Assembly (NCBI GenBank): GCA_947311845.1
Contig: CAMZMU010000089.1
Span: 24,887,981-24,951,980, forward strand
DNA from: Poa pratensis
Taxonomy: Eukaryota; Streptophyta; Magnoliopsida; Poales; Poaceae
Direction of reading: 5' to 3'
Length of the DNA: 64,000 bases
The position numbers and the translations under genes were made by a program. The notes under the pieces were generated by a model. It made no database searches and was not told the origin of the DNA. It was given only the letters and a program-made list of their open reading frames with translations. This document shows, in pieces, positions 34,701 to 45,600 of this stretch (position 1 is the first letter of the stretch; every line of letters begins with the position of its first letter).

Positions 34701-36468
34701 AAGTCACAGAAGTTTTCGAAAAAAGAAAAAAAAAAGAAAAAAAAAGAAAAGGCCGGAGAGCCGCTGAGCAGCTGGCCCAGCCCGCGAGCGGCCCAGCTGA
34801 CGGCCCAAACCCGCCGCGACGCCGCGACGACGTCATCCGGGGGCGGAGCCGCCGCGGCGGCGACGCCGACGCCGCGCCGCGCGACGGTGACCCGGGACGC
34901 GCGACTGAGCGCGTTCGATGCGCCAGGAGGAGGGCTACCCGGGAGCGGCGGCGCCGCCCATTTTGGGTCGCCGGAGCGGCGCCGGCGGCTCCCAAACGCA
35001 GCGGATGCCGAGCGGACGGCGGCGATGATTACGGCGCGAGGCGGCCTTCCCAGCACGCGGTTGTCGGCGGAGACGGAGTGGGCGCGGCGGCGGAGCTCCG
35101 GGCATGCTCAGATTAGGGCGGGGAGGCGTGGAGCGGCCCGCGGCGCGTCGGCGGCCGCGGCGAGTTCGCCGCCGCGCGGGGAGAGAGAAGGAGAGAGGGG
35201 CTCTGCGCAGCTTTTTTCGGCGGGGTCCCTGGGTTTGTCCGAAATTACGTGTAGGTCCTTGCCTTCGGAAAAGTGGAGGATCGCGGGGTATTTTCTGGGC
35301 TTGCTTGTCGGTTTTTGCAAAATGCCAGCGCAGTGAGGCTGACAGGTGGGGCCCACCACGACACTGTTCAACACTGTAGTTACTGTAGCTAGCTACAGTG
35401 CGTGGGGGCTGAGAGCTCCTCATCTTTCATATAGTTAGGGATGAATCCCATTTTTTGAGAGATAAATTTGCTAGATTGAGATGATGCTGACCTTGGCATT
35501 CTCTGCACGAGCCCTCTTCCGAAGTGGTTAAAGGCGACGGTGATCTGCATGATCTCGTCCTTGGGGTTGCTGTCGCTGGAGCCGAAGAGCATGACGTCGT
35601 TGTGGTTGGTGAGGTGGCAGTTGGAGATGGTGACGCCGGTGGACTCTGCGATCACGTCGATGAGGCCGTCCTGGCAGTTGGCTAGGGAGAGATGGTCGAG
35701 CCAGACTTTGGTGGAGCCGAAGACGCTGACGCCGTCGCCGTCGGACTGGGTGCGGAAGCCGGCGTGCAGCGGCGAGTCCCGGATCCTGCCGCCCTTGCCG
35801 ACGATGAGGTCGTTGACGTGGATATTGTGGATGATGACGTTGTGCGAGTACTGCACGGTCACCTGGCACCCGTCGGCGATGCGCACCTGCGCGCCCCGGC
35901 CGTCGATGGTCTTGTCGCTGCCGACCAGAAGCTCCTCCTTGAGCTTGATCAGCATGGACTTGGCGAAGATGATCCACAGGGGCTCCGTCTGGATCACGCC
36001 CCACCGGAGCGTGCCGGGGCGCGGTTCTAGCACATCGTCGTCGCTGCCGTCCGTGACGATGTAGATCTTCCCGGCGAGCCCGCCCGTGGTGTTCCGAGCG
36101 AACCCCTGCGCGCACCGCGCCAGGCGCTTCCGGTCCGTGGCCCAGTCCTTGCGGCAACGCCAGCACCGGTCGATCGGGTTCGTCGCCAGGCACGGCCCGG
36201 CGAACTTGTGGTGCTTGCCCAGCATCTGCCGCCTCGCACTGGTTTCCTCCTTCATGGCTCGGTGGACGGCGCGGTTGAAGCTGTCGGTGACCTCGATGGG
36301 GTCAGGGTGGTAGGTGGCCTCCGCGGCAGCGCGGGCCTGCAGCTTGCGCTGCTCCCAGTGCTCGTCATACTCGACGATGTTGGCCTCCGACACGGCGGCC
36401 GACGACAGGAGGAAGAAGACGGCGTACAGGAGGAAGGAGACGGGCCTGCTCCATTGGAACCCCTCCAT
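31750..36468 (-). CDS. Pectate lyase, two exons, intron enlarged by a Helitron
   Basis: This secreted enzyme cleaves de-esterified pectin in the cell wall by Ca-dependent beta-elimination. Exon 1 is 36468-35492 and exon 2 is 32110-31750. The junction is AG/GTCAGC...TTAG/G, within the Arg codon at 326, and gives 445 residues, a normal length. Residues 1-29 are a signal peptide. The parallel beta-helix core shows DGDGVSVFGST (243-253), VWLDH (255-259), NHNDVMLFGSSDS (288-300) and QRMPRCR (322-328), the RxPxxR catalytic signature. Exon 2 continues [20 protein letters not shown]. There is no frameshift or stop. Helitron H2 (32157-35441) makes up almost the whole intron; without it the intron is 96 bp. 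A decayed duplicate of exon 2 lies at 6.8-7.1 kb. The 3' flank is cut 150 bp past the stop by CACTA A, so the polyadenylation region may now be inside the transposon. Confidence 0.93.
32157..35441 (-). mobile_element. Helitron H2 (3.3 kb) in the pectate lyase intron
   Basis: On the minus strand the 3' end has a perfect GCGCGGCG-TGA-CGCCGCGC hairpin, then AAAATTTAACTAG, followed by host T. The 5' end is TCCCTAACTATATGAAAG after host A. The interior is AT-rich (32.2-34.7 kb) and then GC-rich (34.75-35.33 kb), with chance frames and no Rep. The GC-rich part may be captured genic DNA, but I cannot name it. It lies in the same orientation as the gene. Confidence 0.7.
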
Positions 36469-36653
36469 GGTTCACTTTTTTTAATTAGATTCTATATATC
36501 TCGATCTTCTCGATCGATCGTTCACCTACAGTACCGCTGCGATCGAGCTCCCCCTCCTCCTACCTTGATGGCCTTGAATTTTAGGTATATGAAGGTAGGA
36601 CAGTGAGCTCCATCAGGGTTATTGCTCGATCGAGGTGGCCGGGGACGGCGAGA

Positions 36654-36664
36654 GATATATAGCG
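36654..36664 (-). promoter_or_regulatory. Probable TATA box of pectate lyase
   Basis: Read on the minus strand, CTATATATCTC lies about 190 bp upstream of the ATG at 36468, at a reasonable distance for a plant leader. No other TATA-like word is nearer. Confidence 0.45.
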
Positions 36665-36910
36665 TTGCCGGGCGTGTCGACAAGAGAGTGGTACATAATT
36701 AGGGAGTGGTGAAGCGACGAGCGAGGAGAGCGCAACTCGCGCATGCTTCGGCGGGTTGTCGCCATGAGTGAAGCAAATTCAAGGCGCGTGCTTGGCCTGT
36801 GCATGCCTCTCGCTGGTGTTCAGAGTCTCCTACTATTCTTGGTCGCTATATATGCATATGCAACGTTGAACACTGAGAGTGTAGTCGAATTAGTCGTAGA
36901 CACGAATGAA

Positions 36911-37240
36911 TCACAATGCAAAAGTTAAATGATACAGAGAATAAATTGGTGGAATGATCTTTATTATGAATTGTTGTGTCTCCCTATACAATAAATCGGT
37001 ATATATAGTGATGAGAGTATGTGGTTGTGCTACAATTTTCGTGTAGTAAAGCCATGTGTTTTGTGAAGGAAGCCTTTTGAACACATGGCTACCATTTGCA
37101 TCACACTTTGTGATGAGGAGGTATTCCTTATCACCCTCGTCATCGACCCCAATATGAAAACCATTTGTGCTCATAGCTTTGAAACTCAAGAGAGTTTGAG
37201 TAGCCTCCGGCCACAACAACGTGTCACCTGTGACAAACAT
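36911..37240 (-). CDS. Unrecognised ORF, possible exon
   Basis: The minus frame of 109 codons has protein-like composition in its first 70 residues (LLWPEATQTLLSFKAMSTNG, YLLITKCDANGSHVFKRLPS). Upstream, TTTGTCACAG could be an acceptor at its start, so it may be an internal exon or a gene remnant. I recognise no family. It lies in the promoter-side flank of pectate lyase, on the same strand. Confidence 0.3.
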   Translation of the reverse strand: MFVTGDTLLWPEATQTLLSFKAMSTNGFHIGVDDEGDKEYLLITKCDANGSHVFKRLPSQNTWLYYTKIVAQPHTLITIYTDLLYRETQQFIIKIIPPIYSLYHLTFAL

Positions 37241-37814
37241 AAATCCTATGGAAAGTATAATAGTGGCTTGTGTGGAGCCAACTATTTTTTAAATGCAAGC
37301 AGTCAATTATCGATATAATACTACTCGCAAACTTTTGAAGTTACTTGAAATACTTATCGTTCTTAAGATGGTATTTGTCGAGCCATTATTTGCAAGGCAT
37401 GCTTTCTCCATTGGGGCGACACACGTGTTCTAAAATATTACAATGAATTAACATAATAGAGCAAGGAAGAATCAACATTACATAAACAAATGCATATCTA
37501 TTTCGTAACATAAAAGAACATCGTATTTAAATAGAGAAATTAATAAACGATAAGCTAATGTCAATTCAAGAGTTGAACTAACGAATATTTTTTCTCTCAT
37601 AGATCGTACAAACGAAATGTATCTCAAATAATCTAAGTAATCATGATAAATAAATGAGCAGAGCTAGACGGGCATGGTGAAGGCGTTGTTCCCTTCCGAC
37701 TCAATCTCCAGCTGAGCGAACTGCCCCTCAACGAGTATAAAATCATCATCCGTGCCGTGCATTAGGGAGCACCAAGTCAACCTCCTTCGAGATGCCTACG
37801 TCAGATGGGACCAT

Positions 37815-37839
37815 GGGGGGGGGGGGGGGGGGGGGGGGG
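37815..37839. repeat. Poly-G run of 25 bases
   Basis: An uninterrupted G tract lies in otherwise unique sequence. Such runs are hard to sequence, so the length is uncertain. Confidence 0.9.
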
Positions 37840-38341
37840 CATCGCCATGGGCACCATGTTTGATGTGCGGTGGCCATAGGCAGAGGTGGCCGGGGAAGGA
37901 GCTTGGGCGCCACCACGTGCACCGGTGGTGCCTCCCACTATACTAAGGCGAGGTGCGTTTCACGTCCTAACATGTTCAAAACGTATCTACTTATTTTATT
38001 CACTTTTGATCATGGATTTGCCTGGAATCTTACCAAATATGGAATAAAACTCCTGAAACAAATGTTTTTTTTAACAGAAATACCTTCCTATCTTTATTGT
38101 GCAGGAAAAAAAAGGGAAAACACAAATATATTGGAAGGTTTTGTGGAAAAGATACTCCACTAGACAAAGAGGATGCCATAAACCCATTTGGCGGAGCCAG
38201 AGGGCTCACCGCATGCAAGCCCTTTTGGCAGCGACATGGTGGGCCCAACTCCGCTAGGTGCTCTGGTGTCCGCCTCCTTTCGCCGTATGAGTTCATATAA
38301 AGAAAAATCCTTCTTGGAGAGAGAGAGAGACACTACCAACA

Positions 38342-40300
38342 ATGAGTATTAAGAGTGTCATTGAAATTGTGGATAACATATTTCACTACAAGATCAAGTA
38401 CGGGAAGGCATGGAAGGCAAAGCAAGCTGCTTTCAGAATGTTGTATGGTGACTGGGAGGAAGCATACAACCGAATCCCTAGGTTGTTTGGGCATTCGAAC
38501 AATGTGTCCGTGCTTTTGAACATTGTAGGCCGGTCATCGCAGTCGATGGCACCTTTTTGACCGGTCCATACAAGGGCACTCTATTGGTTGCAATAGGAAA
38601 TGATGCGGGAAATCGTTTGGTTCCATTGGCTTTTGCTTTAGTTGAGGCGGAAAACAATGATAGTTGGGAGTGGTTCTTTCACTATTTGAGAACCAAGATA
38701 ATTCCACCTCAAAGGGAAATTTGTGTCATCTCGGATCGCCATCAAGGAATTCTCAACGCGGTGCAGATCAAGATCCCCGGGCATGCTCGTTTACACCACC
38801 GATGGTGCATGCGGCATTTTTGCTCAAACTTCTATAGGGCTTGTGGGAGCAAGGAGTTTTCCGATGATCTTCAAGATTGTTGTCTCGCCTTCTCTGATCG
38901 TCGTTCCGCAAACTTGTACAACAGATTGCTCGCTAACAGATCTTTGAACGCCGGGGGGCAAGAGTTTCTCCATAGGCACATTGAACTTAGATCGAAGTGG
39001 GCAAGAGCTTACGATGAAGATGGCCGGAGGTACGGTCAAATGACAAGCAACATGGCAGAATGCTTCAACAATGTGCTCAAGGGTGTGCGTGCATTGCCCG
39101 TGACTGCAATACTTGAATACACATTCACCAAGTTGAATGAATATTTTCTGAAGGACTCACTCCTGACGGACCAACAGATTGCGGGAGACAACAAGCACAA
39201 TCACAAGTACAAATTCCCACCAAAGGTTGATAATTTCGTGGAATTCGAGTCAAGGAAGGCGGACTCCCAAGTTGCAACACTATTTGATAATGAGGAGTTG
39301 ATCTACCAAGTAAACGAACCGGGTGGAACCACGGCCGATGGTGTCCAACATGGTGGCCGGGCATTCAAGGTATCACTCAAGGATTGTGAGTGCACATGCG
39401 GGAGGCCACAATTGCTTCATCTTGCTTGCTCGCACTTGCTAACGGCGGCTCGTACTAGACATGTGGATGTTAATCACCCGCGCACCGTGAGAGAGTCCGA
39501 GTTCTCTATCGAGACCACGAAAAACACATGGGCTCCTAGGTTTCACCCATTCCTAGACCGATCACAATGGCCGGAGTATCATGGAGTTCAACTATGGCCC
39601 GATCCGGCTTGGAAGGTGACCAAAAAGGGAAGACGCAAAACAAAACGTCTAAGGGGCGACATGGATGGTTGGGGCTGTGGTGGGAGGGAATGTCGGAATG
39701 ACCAATTCCAAGAGCCTCGTGTGCACTCTCGTTGTGGCAAGTGCAATGTGGAGGGGCACAACATAAGGAAATGCCCCAAAGGAAGAAAGCCAAGGGAAAT
39801 GAAGCAAGCACAAGCCAACAAGGTAGTAGCCAAGCAAGAAATAGCCAACAACAAGGTCCAAGCCAACATGGTGGGCCTAGCCAACAAGGTAGTAGCCAAG
39901 CAAGAAATAGCCAACAACAAGGTCCAAGCCAACATGGTGGGCCTAGCCAACAAGGTGACAATAGCCAACAAGCTCCAACTCCTCGAAGAAGAGGTAGCCA
40001 ACAAGCTCCAACGCAACAAAGTGTGAGGCAACATGCTCCTATGCAACAACCTCCTACCCAACAACCTCCTACGCAACAAGCTCCTACCAACAAGCTTCTA
40101 CGCAACACACTCGTACGCAACAAGCTCCTACACGACGAGCTACAAGGCAACAAACAGTGAGCCAACAAGCTCCAAGGCAACAAAGAGGGAGGCAACTTGG
40201 GCTTACAAGAGGCCATGTTGGTTATAGAGGTCATGGTGGTGGTGTAGGCCGTGGCGGTGGTAGGACCGTGAGTATGATAGGATATCTAGCTGGGCCGTAT
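38342..40300 (+). pseudogene. MULE (MuDR/FAR1-like) transposase with three lost bases
   Basis: The transposase has a DDE triad at VIAVDGTF, CVISDRHQGIL and SNMAECFNNVL. A SWIM zinc finger follows (CECTCGRPQLLHLACSHLL, near 39388), then a CCHC knuckle (CGKCNVEGHNIRKCP, near 39735). A Gln-rich tail includes a 66-bp tandem repeat (39813-39944), and a Gly/Arg-rich end (RGHGGGVGRGGGR) follows. Single-base losses near 38483, 39782 and 40087 shift the frame each time. Joined, the frames give a continuous family-like protein. The N-terminal MuDR domain is missing, and the frame begins with YGKAWKAKQAAFRMLYGDWE. An intact copy elsewhere would be needed for function. Confidence 0.85.
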
Positions 40301-40540
40301 CCGTATGTATCTCCATTTTATCCTTGCATTTATATTGTTTCTATCCATTATTGTAATTTTTGATCGCATATTGTATTCATATTGGAGACTTACTAACTTT
40401 CAGTTTATAATGTTTCTAGGTATGGCAGCGTCCCAACCCAACAAAGCAACAACGAAGCTCGTCAATGACTCGGGCGAGAAGGAAGAGGAGTGCACATCCA
40501 AAAGGAAAGACAAGGGAAATGGACGTAGCTCGACACAATA

Positions 40541-41204
40541 GAGCTATGTCGTGCTCATCATGTTGTGAACTATGACATGATCGCCGGGACTCCACTATGT
40601 GCCTTTTATTTTGAACCTTCTTCACATTTCGACTTTGCTATGTAGTGCTGAACTTTAAATTGTATGAACTTGTTGTTATTATGCACTTGCTGTGAACTCT
40701 GTGTATTTATAAGTTGTTGCGTGTTTTTAATATTTGCTGAATTGTTGTACATTCCATCAAAAAGCTGGCACTTTTCTGTATTTTCCCCATTTTGGATGCA
40801 TAGCGCCTCAGGGTAAGGCGCTATGCTTCTGTTATTTTCTGGACCAGAAACTACCAGAGAGCCCAGCGACGGAAGCTGGGGAAAAAATCCTAAGTCAATG
40901 TGTCGCGCCTTACCATGAGGCGCTATACCCTTGATAGTATAGCGCCTTACCCTGAGGCGCTACCCCACCATAATTAGGCAAATTTTGAAAAATTTACAGA
41001 GCAAGGGGAGTATAGAGCAATGAACAAAACATACATTTATAATGAAAACATACAACAATTCTACCTATTCATAGAACAACTTAATAATAACAACAACTTC
41101 TTCAAATTTCTTAGTTCGAATAACGACAACAACTTCATGACCACATCATCTAGCAAAGTACCATAATGCTACAATTAGCCACACAATTCTAAATCTCCAC
41201 ACAA
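40541..41204. repeat. Spacer with TAGCGCC/GGCGCTA palindromes
   Basis: The space between the convergent MULE genes carries three facing copies of TAGCGCCT(C/T)A...TGAGGCGCTA at 40797-40980. The same units recur at 42250-42435. AT-rich sequence fills the rest. Confidence 0.65.
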
Positions 41205-42132
41205 CTACTCATCACATATTTCCTTCATCCTTTTGATCTTGTCCTTGTTAGCATTATTTGCCTTCCATACATCAAACAACTGGTACTCTAGCTTTTTCTT
41301 CTCGTCCTTAAGGTCCATCTTTTCTTTCTCCCACTGCTGCTCCTTCTCTTTCATGACACCATCTTGTCTTCTCTGCACCAATTTCAGCTCAAGAACCTGT
41401 TTCTGCAAGAGTTCAATTGTTATCGCCATCTGCTGCTTCATATGATCATGTCCTTCCTCTTTCTCTATGGCCTCCATTCTTGTGTCATTGATGAATTTGT
41501 TCACTTCGTCTACCATATAGTTGTACTTCTTCTCAATCTTGTTCTTCTCATCTGCCACCTCCTTTAGTAGCTTTGCATTCGCAAGCGTCCATCAATTCTA
41601 GCACCGTTGCTGTCATGATACATCTCCCACAGTCTTCGTAGGGCATTCTTCGCAGCTTCTGGCCATTCGGCATCTACCCAAGACACAAAACCACAGTTCT
41701 TTGCCTCCTAGAAATGACATACCACAAAATTAGCGATTTTACAAAACCATTTTCAATAGAAACATCTGTTATGACGCTCCTTCTACTTACATCTTCGACA
41801 GAACACATGTAGAAACGCCGGCCAGTGTCGAAGCTTTCGAATGCAACACACTTCCGAGGGGCGAGCTTGTGGACGCGGCAAAACGAAGGAGCATCCGGCG
41901 CTATTCCGAAGAAAGTGGGGTCCTCGCAAGTATCAGGGCACAATCACGGTCGGGCAACTCCTAATAGGTACAAGATATCAAGATTACAAGACCTAAATGG
42001 ATGAATTGCATTCAAACCTAACCCTAAAAAAGAGGAGTGAAATTAAATCCTACAAAAAGGCTTACCGAGAGGAGGGACTCGCCCTCGCTGAACCAGACAA
42101 GGCATGCCAGTTAGCCATCGTCACGGTGGAGG
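41205..42132 (-). pseudogene. GRF-type zinc-finger, coiled-coil protein of the MULE module
   Basis: The first exon begins at 42132 (MANWHALSGSARASPSSR, donor GTAAGC). The second (about 41960-41791) encodes FCRVHKLAPRKCVAFESFDT then GRRFYMCSVED. The third (from about 41708) encodes NCGFVSWVDAEWPEAAKNAL. Together they form a GRF zinc finger. A lost base near 41572 separates that from a long Lys/Glu coiled coil (41558-41205, EKKYNYMVDEVNKFINDTRM). The family is common in grass genomes beside MULE-like genes; its role is unknown to me. Its orientation faces the transposase, and the 3' ends converge. Confidence 0.6.
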
Positions 42133-42627
42133 ATTAGAGGGGGGAGAGAGAACCGCCGCCGCCGCCATTGTTCTGTTCTTCTGCTTGGGTGGATTGGTAA
42201 GGAGTGAGCTAGGGCTGGGGACGGGGCGCGTCGCGGCTGAGTAATACCAGAAGGGTAGCGCCTTATGATCAGGCGCTACCTGATCGCACCATAGCGCCTG
42301 ATCATGAGGCGCTATCCCCCAGACTGGGCCCCCGTGGCCCCGGCTCGCCACGCTGGCAACATGTGTGGCACCTGATCACGAGGCGCTATCCCGTGTAGTG
42401 TGACGCCTGATCGTGGGGCGCTACTCAAAAGGGTCAAAACCGTGAAATAGTTTCGGCCGAGCTTCATTTTGTGCTAAAGTTTGAGTTAGAAGTCAACAGT
42501 GTCGATTTTGCCTCATCTCGACGCCCTCGTCTCCCGGCTCCCAACTCAAACGCCGCCGAGAGCCGAAACCCAGAAACATACACAAAGCACAAACACACAC
42601 GAAGAGAATCGCCTCCCCGGCGCCGCC

Positions 42628-45600
42628 ATGGACATCTCGGCCGGCGGCGGCGGCAACTCCCTGCCCACCACCGGCACGGACGGCTCCAAGCGCCGCGTCT
42701 GCTACTTCTACGACTCGGAGGTGGGCAACTACTACTACGGGCAGGGCCACCCGATGAAGCCGCACCGCATCCGCATGACCCACGCCCTGCTCGCCCACTA
42801 CGGCCTCCTCGATGAGATGCAGGTGCTCAAGCCGCACCCCGCCCGCGACCGCGACCTCTGCCGCTTCCACGCCGACGACTACGTCTCCTTCCTCCGCTCC
42901 GTCACCCCCGAGACGCAGCAGGACCAGATCCGCGCGCTCAAGCGCTTCAACGTCGGCGAGGACTGCCCCGTCTTCGACGGCCTCTACAGCTTCTGTCAGA
43001 CCTACGCCGGCGGCTCCGTCGGGGGCGCCGTCAAGCTCAACCACGGCCACGACATCGCCATCAACTGGGCCGGCGGCCTCCACCACGCCAAAAAGTGCGA
43101 GGCCTCCGGCTTCTGCTACGTCAACGACATCGTCCTCGCCATCCTAGAGCTCCTCAAATACCACCAGGTATCTCTGTCATCTTATCTATCGCCCTTGTTT
43201 TTCGTCAATTTTTCATGGATGTTTTGTTTCATTTGCAAAAAATGTTCTCTTGATGGTTAATATTTTTCATTTGCAGCGTGTTCTCTATGTCGATATTGAT
43301 ATCCACCATGGGGACGGCGTGGAGGAGGCGTTTTACACCACGGACAGGGTGATGACAGTATCATTCCACAAGTTTGGGGATTATTTCCCAGGGACAGGGA
43401 CATTCGTGATGTTGGGCACTCCAAGGGGAAGTATTACTCCCTGAATGTCCCACTGGATGATGGTATCGATGATGAGAGCTACCAGTCGTTGTTTAAACCA
43501 ATCATGGCCAAGGTTATGGAGATTTTCCGCCCTGGTGCCGTGGTGCTCCAGTGTGGAGCAGACTCCTTATCGGGTGACAGGTTGGGCTGCTTCAACCTAT
43601 CCATTAAAGGGCACGCGGAGTGCGTGAGATTCATGAGGTCCTTCAATGTCCCTGTGCTGCTGCTTGGTGGCGGTGGGTATACCATAAGAAACGTTGCACG
43701 ATGTTGGTGCTATGAGGTACTATATAAATGAAATTTCATGCAAAATTACATTTCTGGAGTCTTTCCACTTCTGTTGTGTTTGTTCTACTTATTCCAATAG
43801 CATTTTTAATTAATTGTTGAAAACATTGATGAATAAGAACGTTATTCTGTAGCACCAACACGTAACATGTATATGATTTATCATGTACACACCAGCTTGG
43901 TGAAGTGACTTGACATTTATGAGTACTGATGTGAAAATACCATGTTAAGCTTGCTTCTCTTCTACATATGCTACTAGTGCTCCGATGGCGTGTGACACAA
44001 CCTAAAAGTCGTAAAAAATTATGAACAAAATTTAATGGACTGACACCATTTGTATCTACCATGACACAAAATATTCCACACACATGTATGCCAAGAAATG
44101 TCTTATGTCAGCTTATAAAATCATATCCACAAAGCTTCTGTACAGTACATATGTGGTGAGTGCTGTAGGTCCTTGTTTTAGTGAAAAGACAAAACTATCA
44201 ATCTAATGGGTTGAATGCCCGTGTTTAAACCCATAAAACATTCCATATTTTCTCAGAAAATTGTTAGGACATAGCTAGCACTCGTTGTTCATTTATGTCA
44301 CAACCACCCTCATCCTGCACCTAATAATGTATCTTGGCTTTGCATCATACCTTCTTCTCATAGGACCCTTTTTTTGGTTGGCACCCATGTTTCAGTTATA
44401 TGCCACAGTAGCACCATCATGTTTTGCTCTCAACATGCTGTTGCACAATAGAAATTTGCATGCTAATAGGTTTAGTTGTACTACCATCTGGTTGTGTAAA
44501 ATAAGAAAGTTCTAGCATCCTCTGTAGCACCAATTATGCGTACCATGCACGTGATTCAACACGGACACACTGGTTTGTCAAAGATTTGACACTTATGATT
44601 ACTTGTGTGAAAAATGAATTATACAAATTACATTTTGTTCTACATATGCTACTAGTGCAAATAAAGCATGTTGATATTTTGTCTATACATGATATTCTTA
44701 AGAATTGTTCATCATATTCATAAAGCTTTATTACAGTACTATGATGTAGGTCTGTTTTTTTAAAGGGAAAATTATCAGCTCATGGGTTTACACCTGTGTT
44801 TAAAAGCCATAAAGGGTTTCTAGGAAAATCGTCATTTCGTGGAAGGTTTTGATATAAATGTCAAATTTGGACTAAATAGCAGAATTTTACCAATAATAAA
44901 TCCCTCTTTCAAATAGGGCCTAAGCATTTGAACATGTTTCTGCCTCAAGAAATTGTCAGGACATCGCTGCTCAGCTTATTTTCATAGAACACATTTTTGA
45001 TTGGTAGGTTTGTAGCCACACGTTGCCAAAGGTTAGGGGGCAAGTTTGGCGTCCCACACTTAATTTTATCATACCTGTCATAGACTCATTTGGTAGCCAA
45101 CTTTTGCCACAAGTGTGCTTACCAATTGGCTGCTCTGTCCTTGTTTTGGTTTCTCAATATGCTGCTGCATAAATGATTTTTCTTTTATTTAGCGCAAATC
45201 ATGCTATTCCAATGCATACTTAGATATTGAAAATTGTGAACTGTAGTGCAAAGTAAAGTTGAATGGTTTCCGCGTAGTTTTCTTTATGTTGCCACGGAGC
45301 CACCATTTTGACTTATACAATATAGTGGCCACTATGTTCTCAAGTTTTGTAGACTGCAGGTGGTAGAGCCAGAATTTAGCATGCCAGTGGCTGGATATAG
45401 TACACAACCAATGACAGGGCTTGTTAGGATTAACACAAATAAAATTCATTTATATCAATAATATAGAAGAGATATTCTGGGATTAAATATGACAATAGTG
45501 TATAAATAAGCTGTAGAATAAATATTTTTGGATGAAACAGTGCAGAAATCTTGGATGGATTTATGAAAATGTGTGTAGAACAGTATGCACCATAGTCAAC

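Larger units (their letters stand above)
36665..38341. other. Intergenic between pectate lyase and the MULE
   Basis: This contains a possible exon (36911-37240, minus), a 25-base G run (37815-37839) and AT-rich sequence. No other coding or transposon end is recognised. CTCTCTCGCCG-like and GA-rich leader words near 38320 precede the MULE frame. Confidence 0.4.
38342..42440. mobile_element. MULE-type module (transposase plus GRF gene), ends unresolved
   Basis: A plus-strand MULE transposase and a convergent minus-strand GRF/coiled-coil gene are associated with self-complementary TAGCGCCT...AGGCGCTA repeats at 40797-40980 (between the genes) and 42250-42435 (outer end). I could not find matching repeats or a terminal inverted repeat left of the transposase. 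The left end may have been lost. The right end falls about 190 bp before the HDAC1 start codon. Confidence 0.6.

Noticed and set aside
35528..36193. Frames of 112-221 codons overlapping pectate lyase exon 1
   Set aside because: They are alternative-frame shadows of the conserved pectate lyase exon.
42493..43147. Antisense and shifted frames over HDAC1 exon 1
   Set aside because: They result from the GC-rich third positions of a real exon.
44200..44230. GGGTTGAATGCCCGTGTTTAAACCC looked like a Helitron 3' hairpin
   Set aside because: There is no CTAG terminus beside it, and it belongs to the diverged duplication in HDAC1 intron 2.
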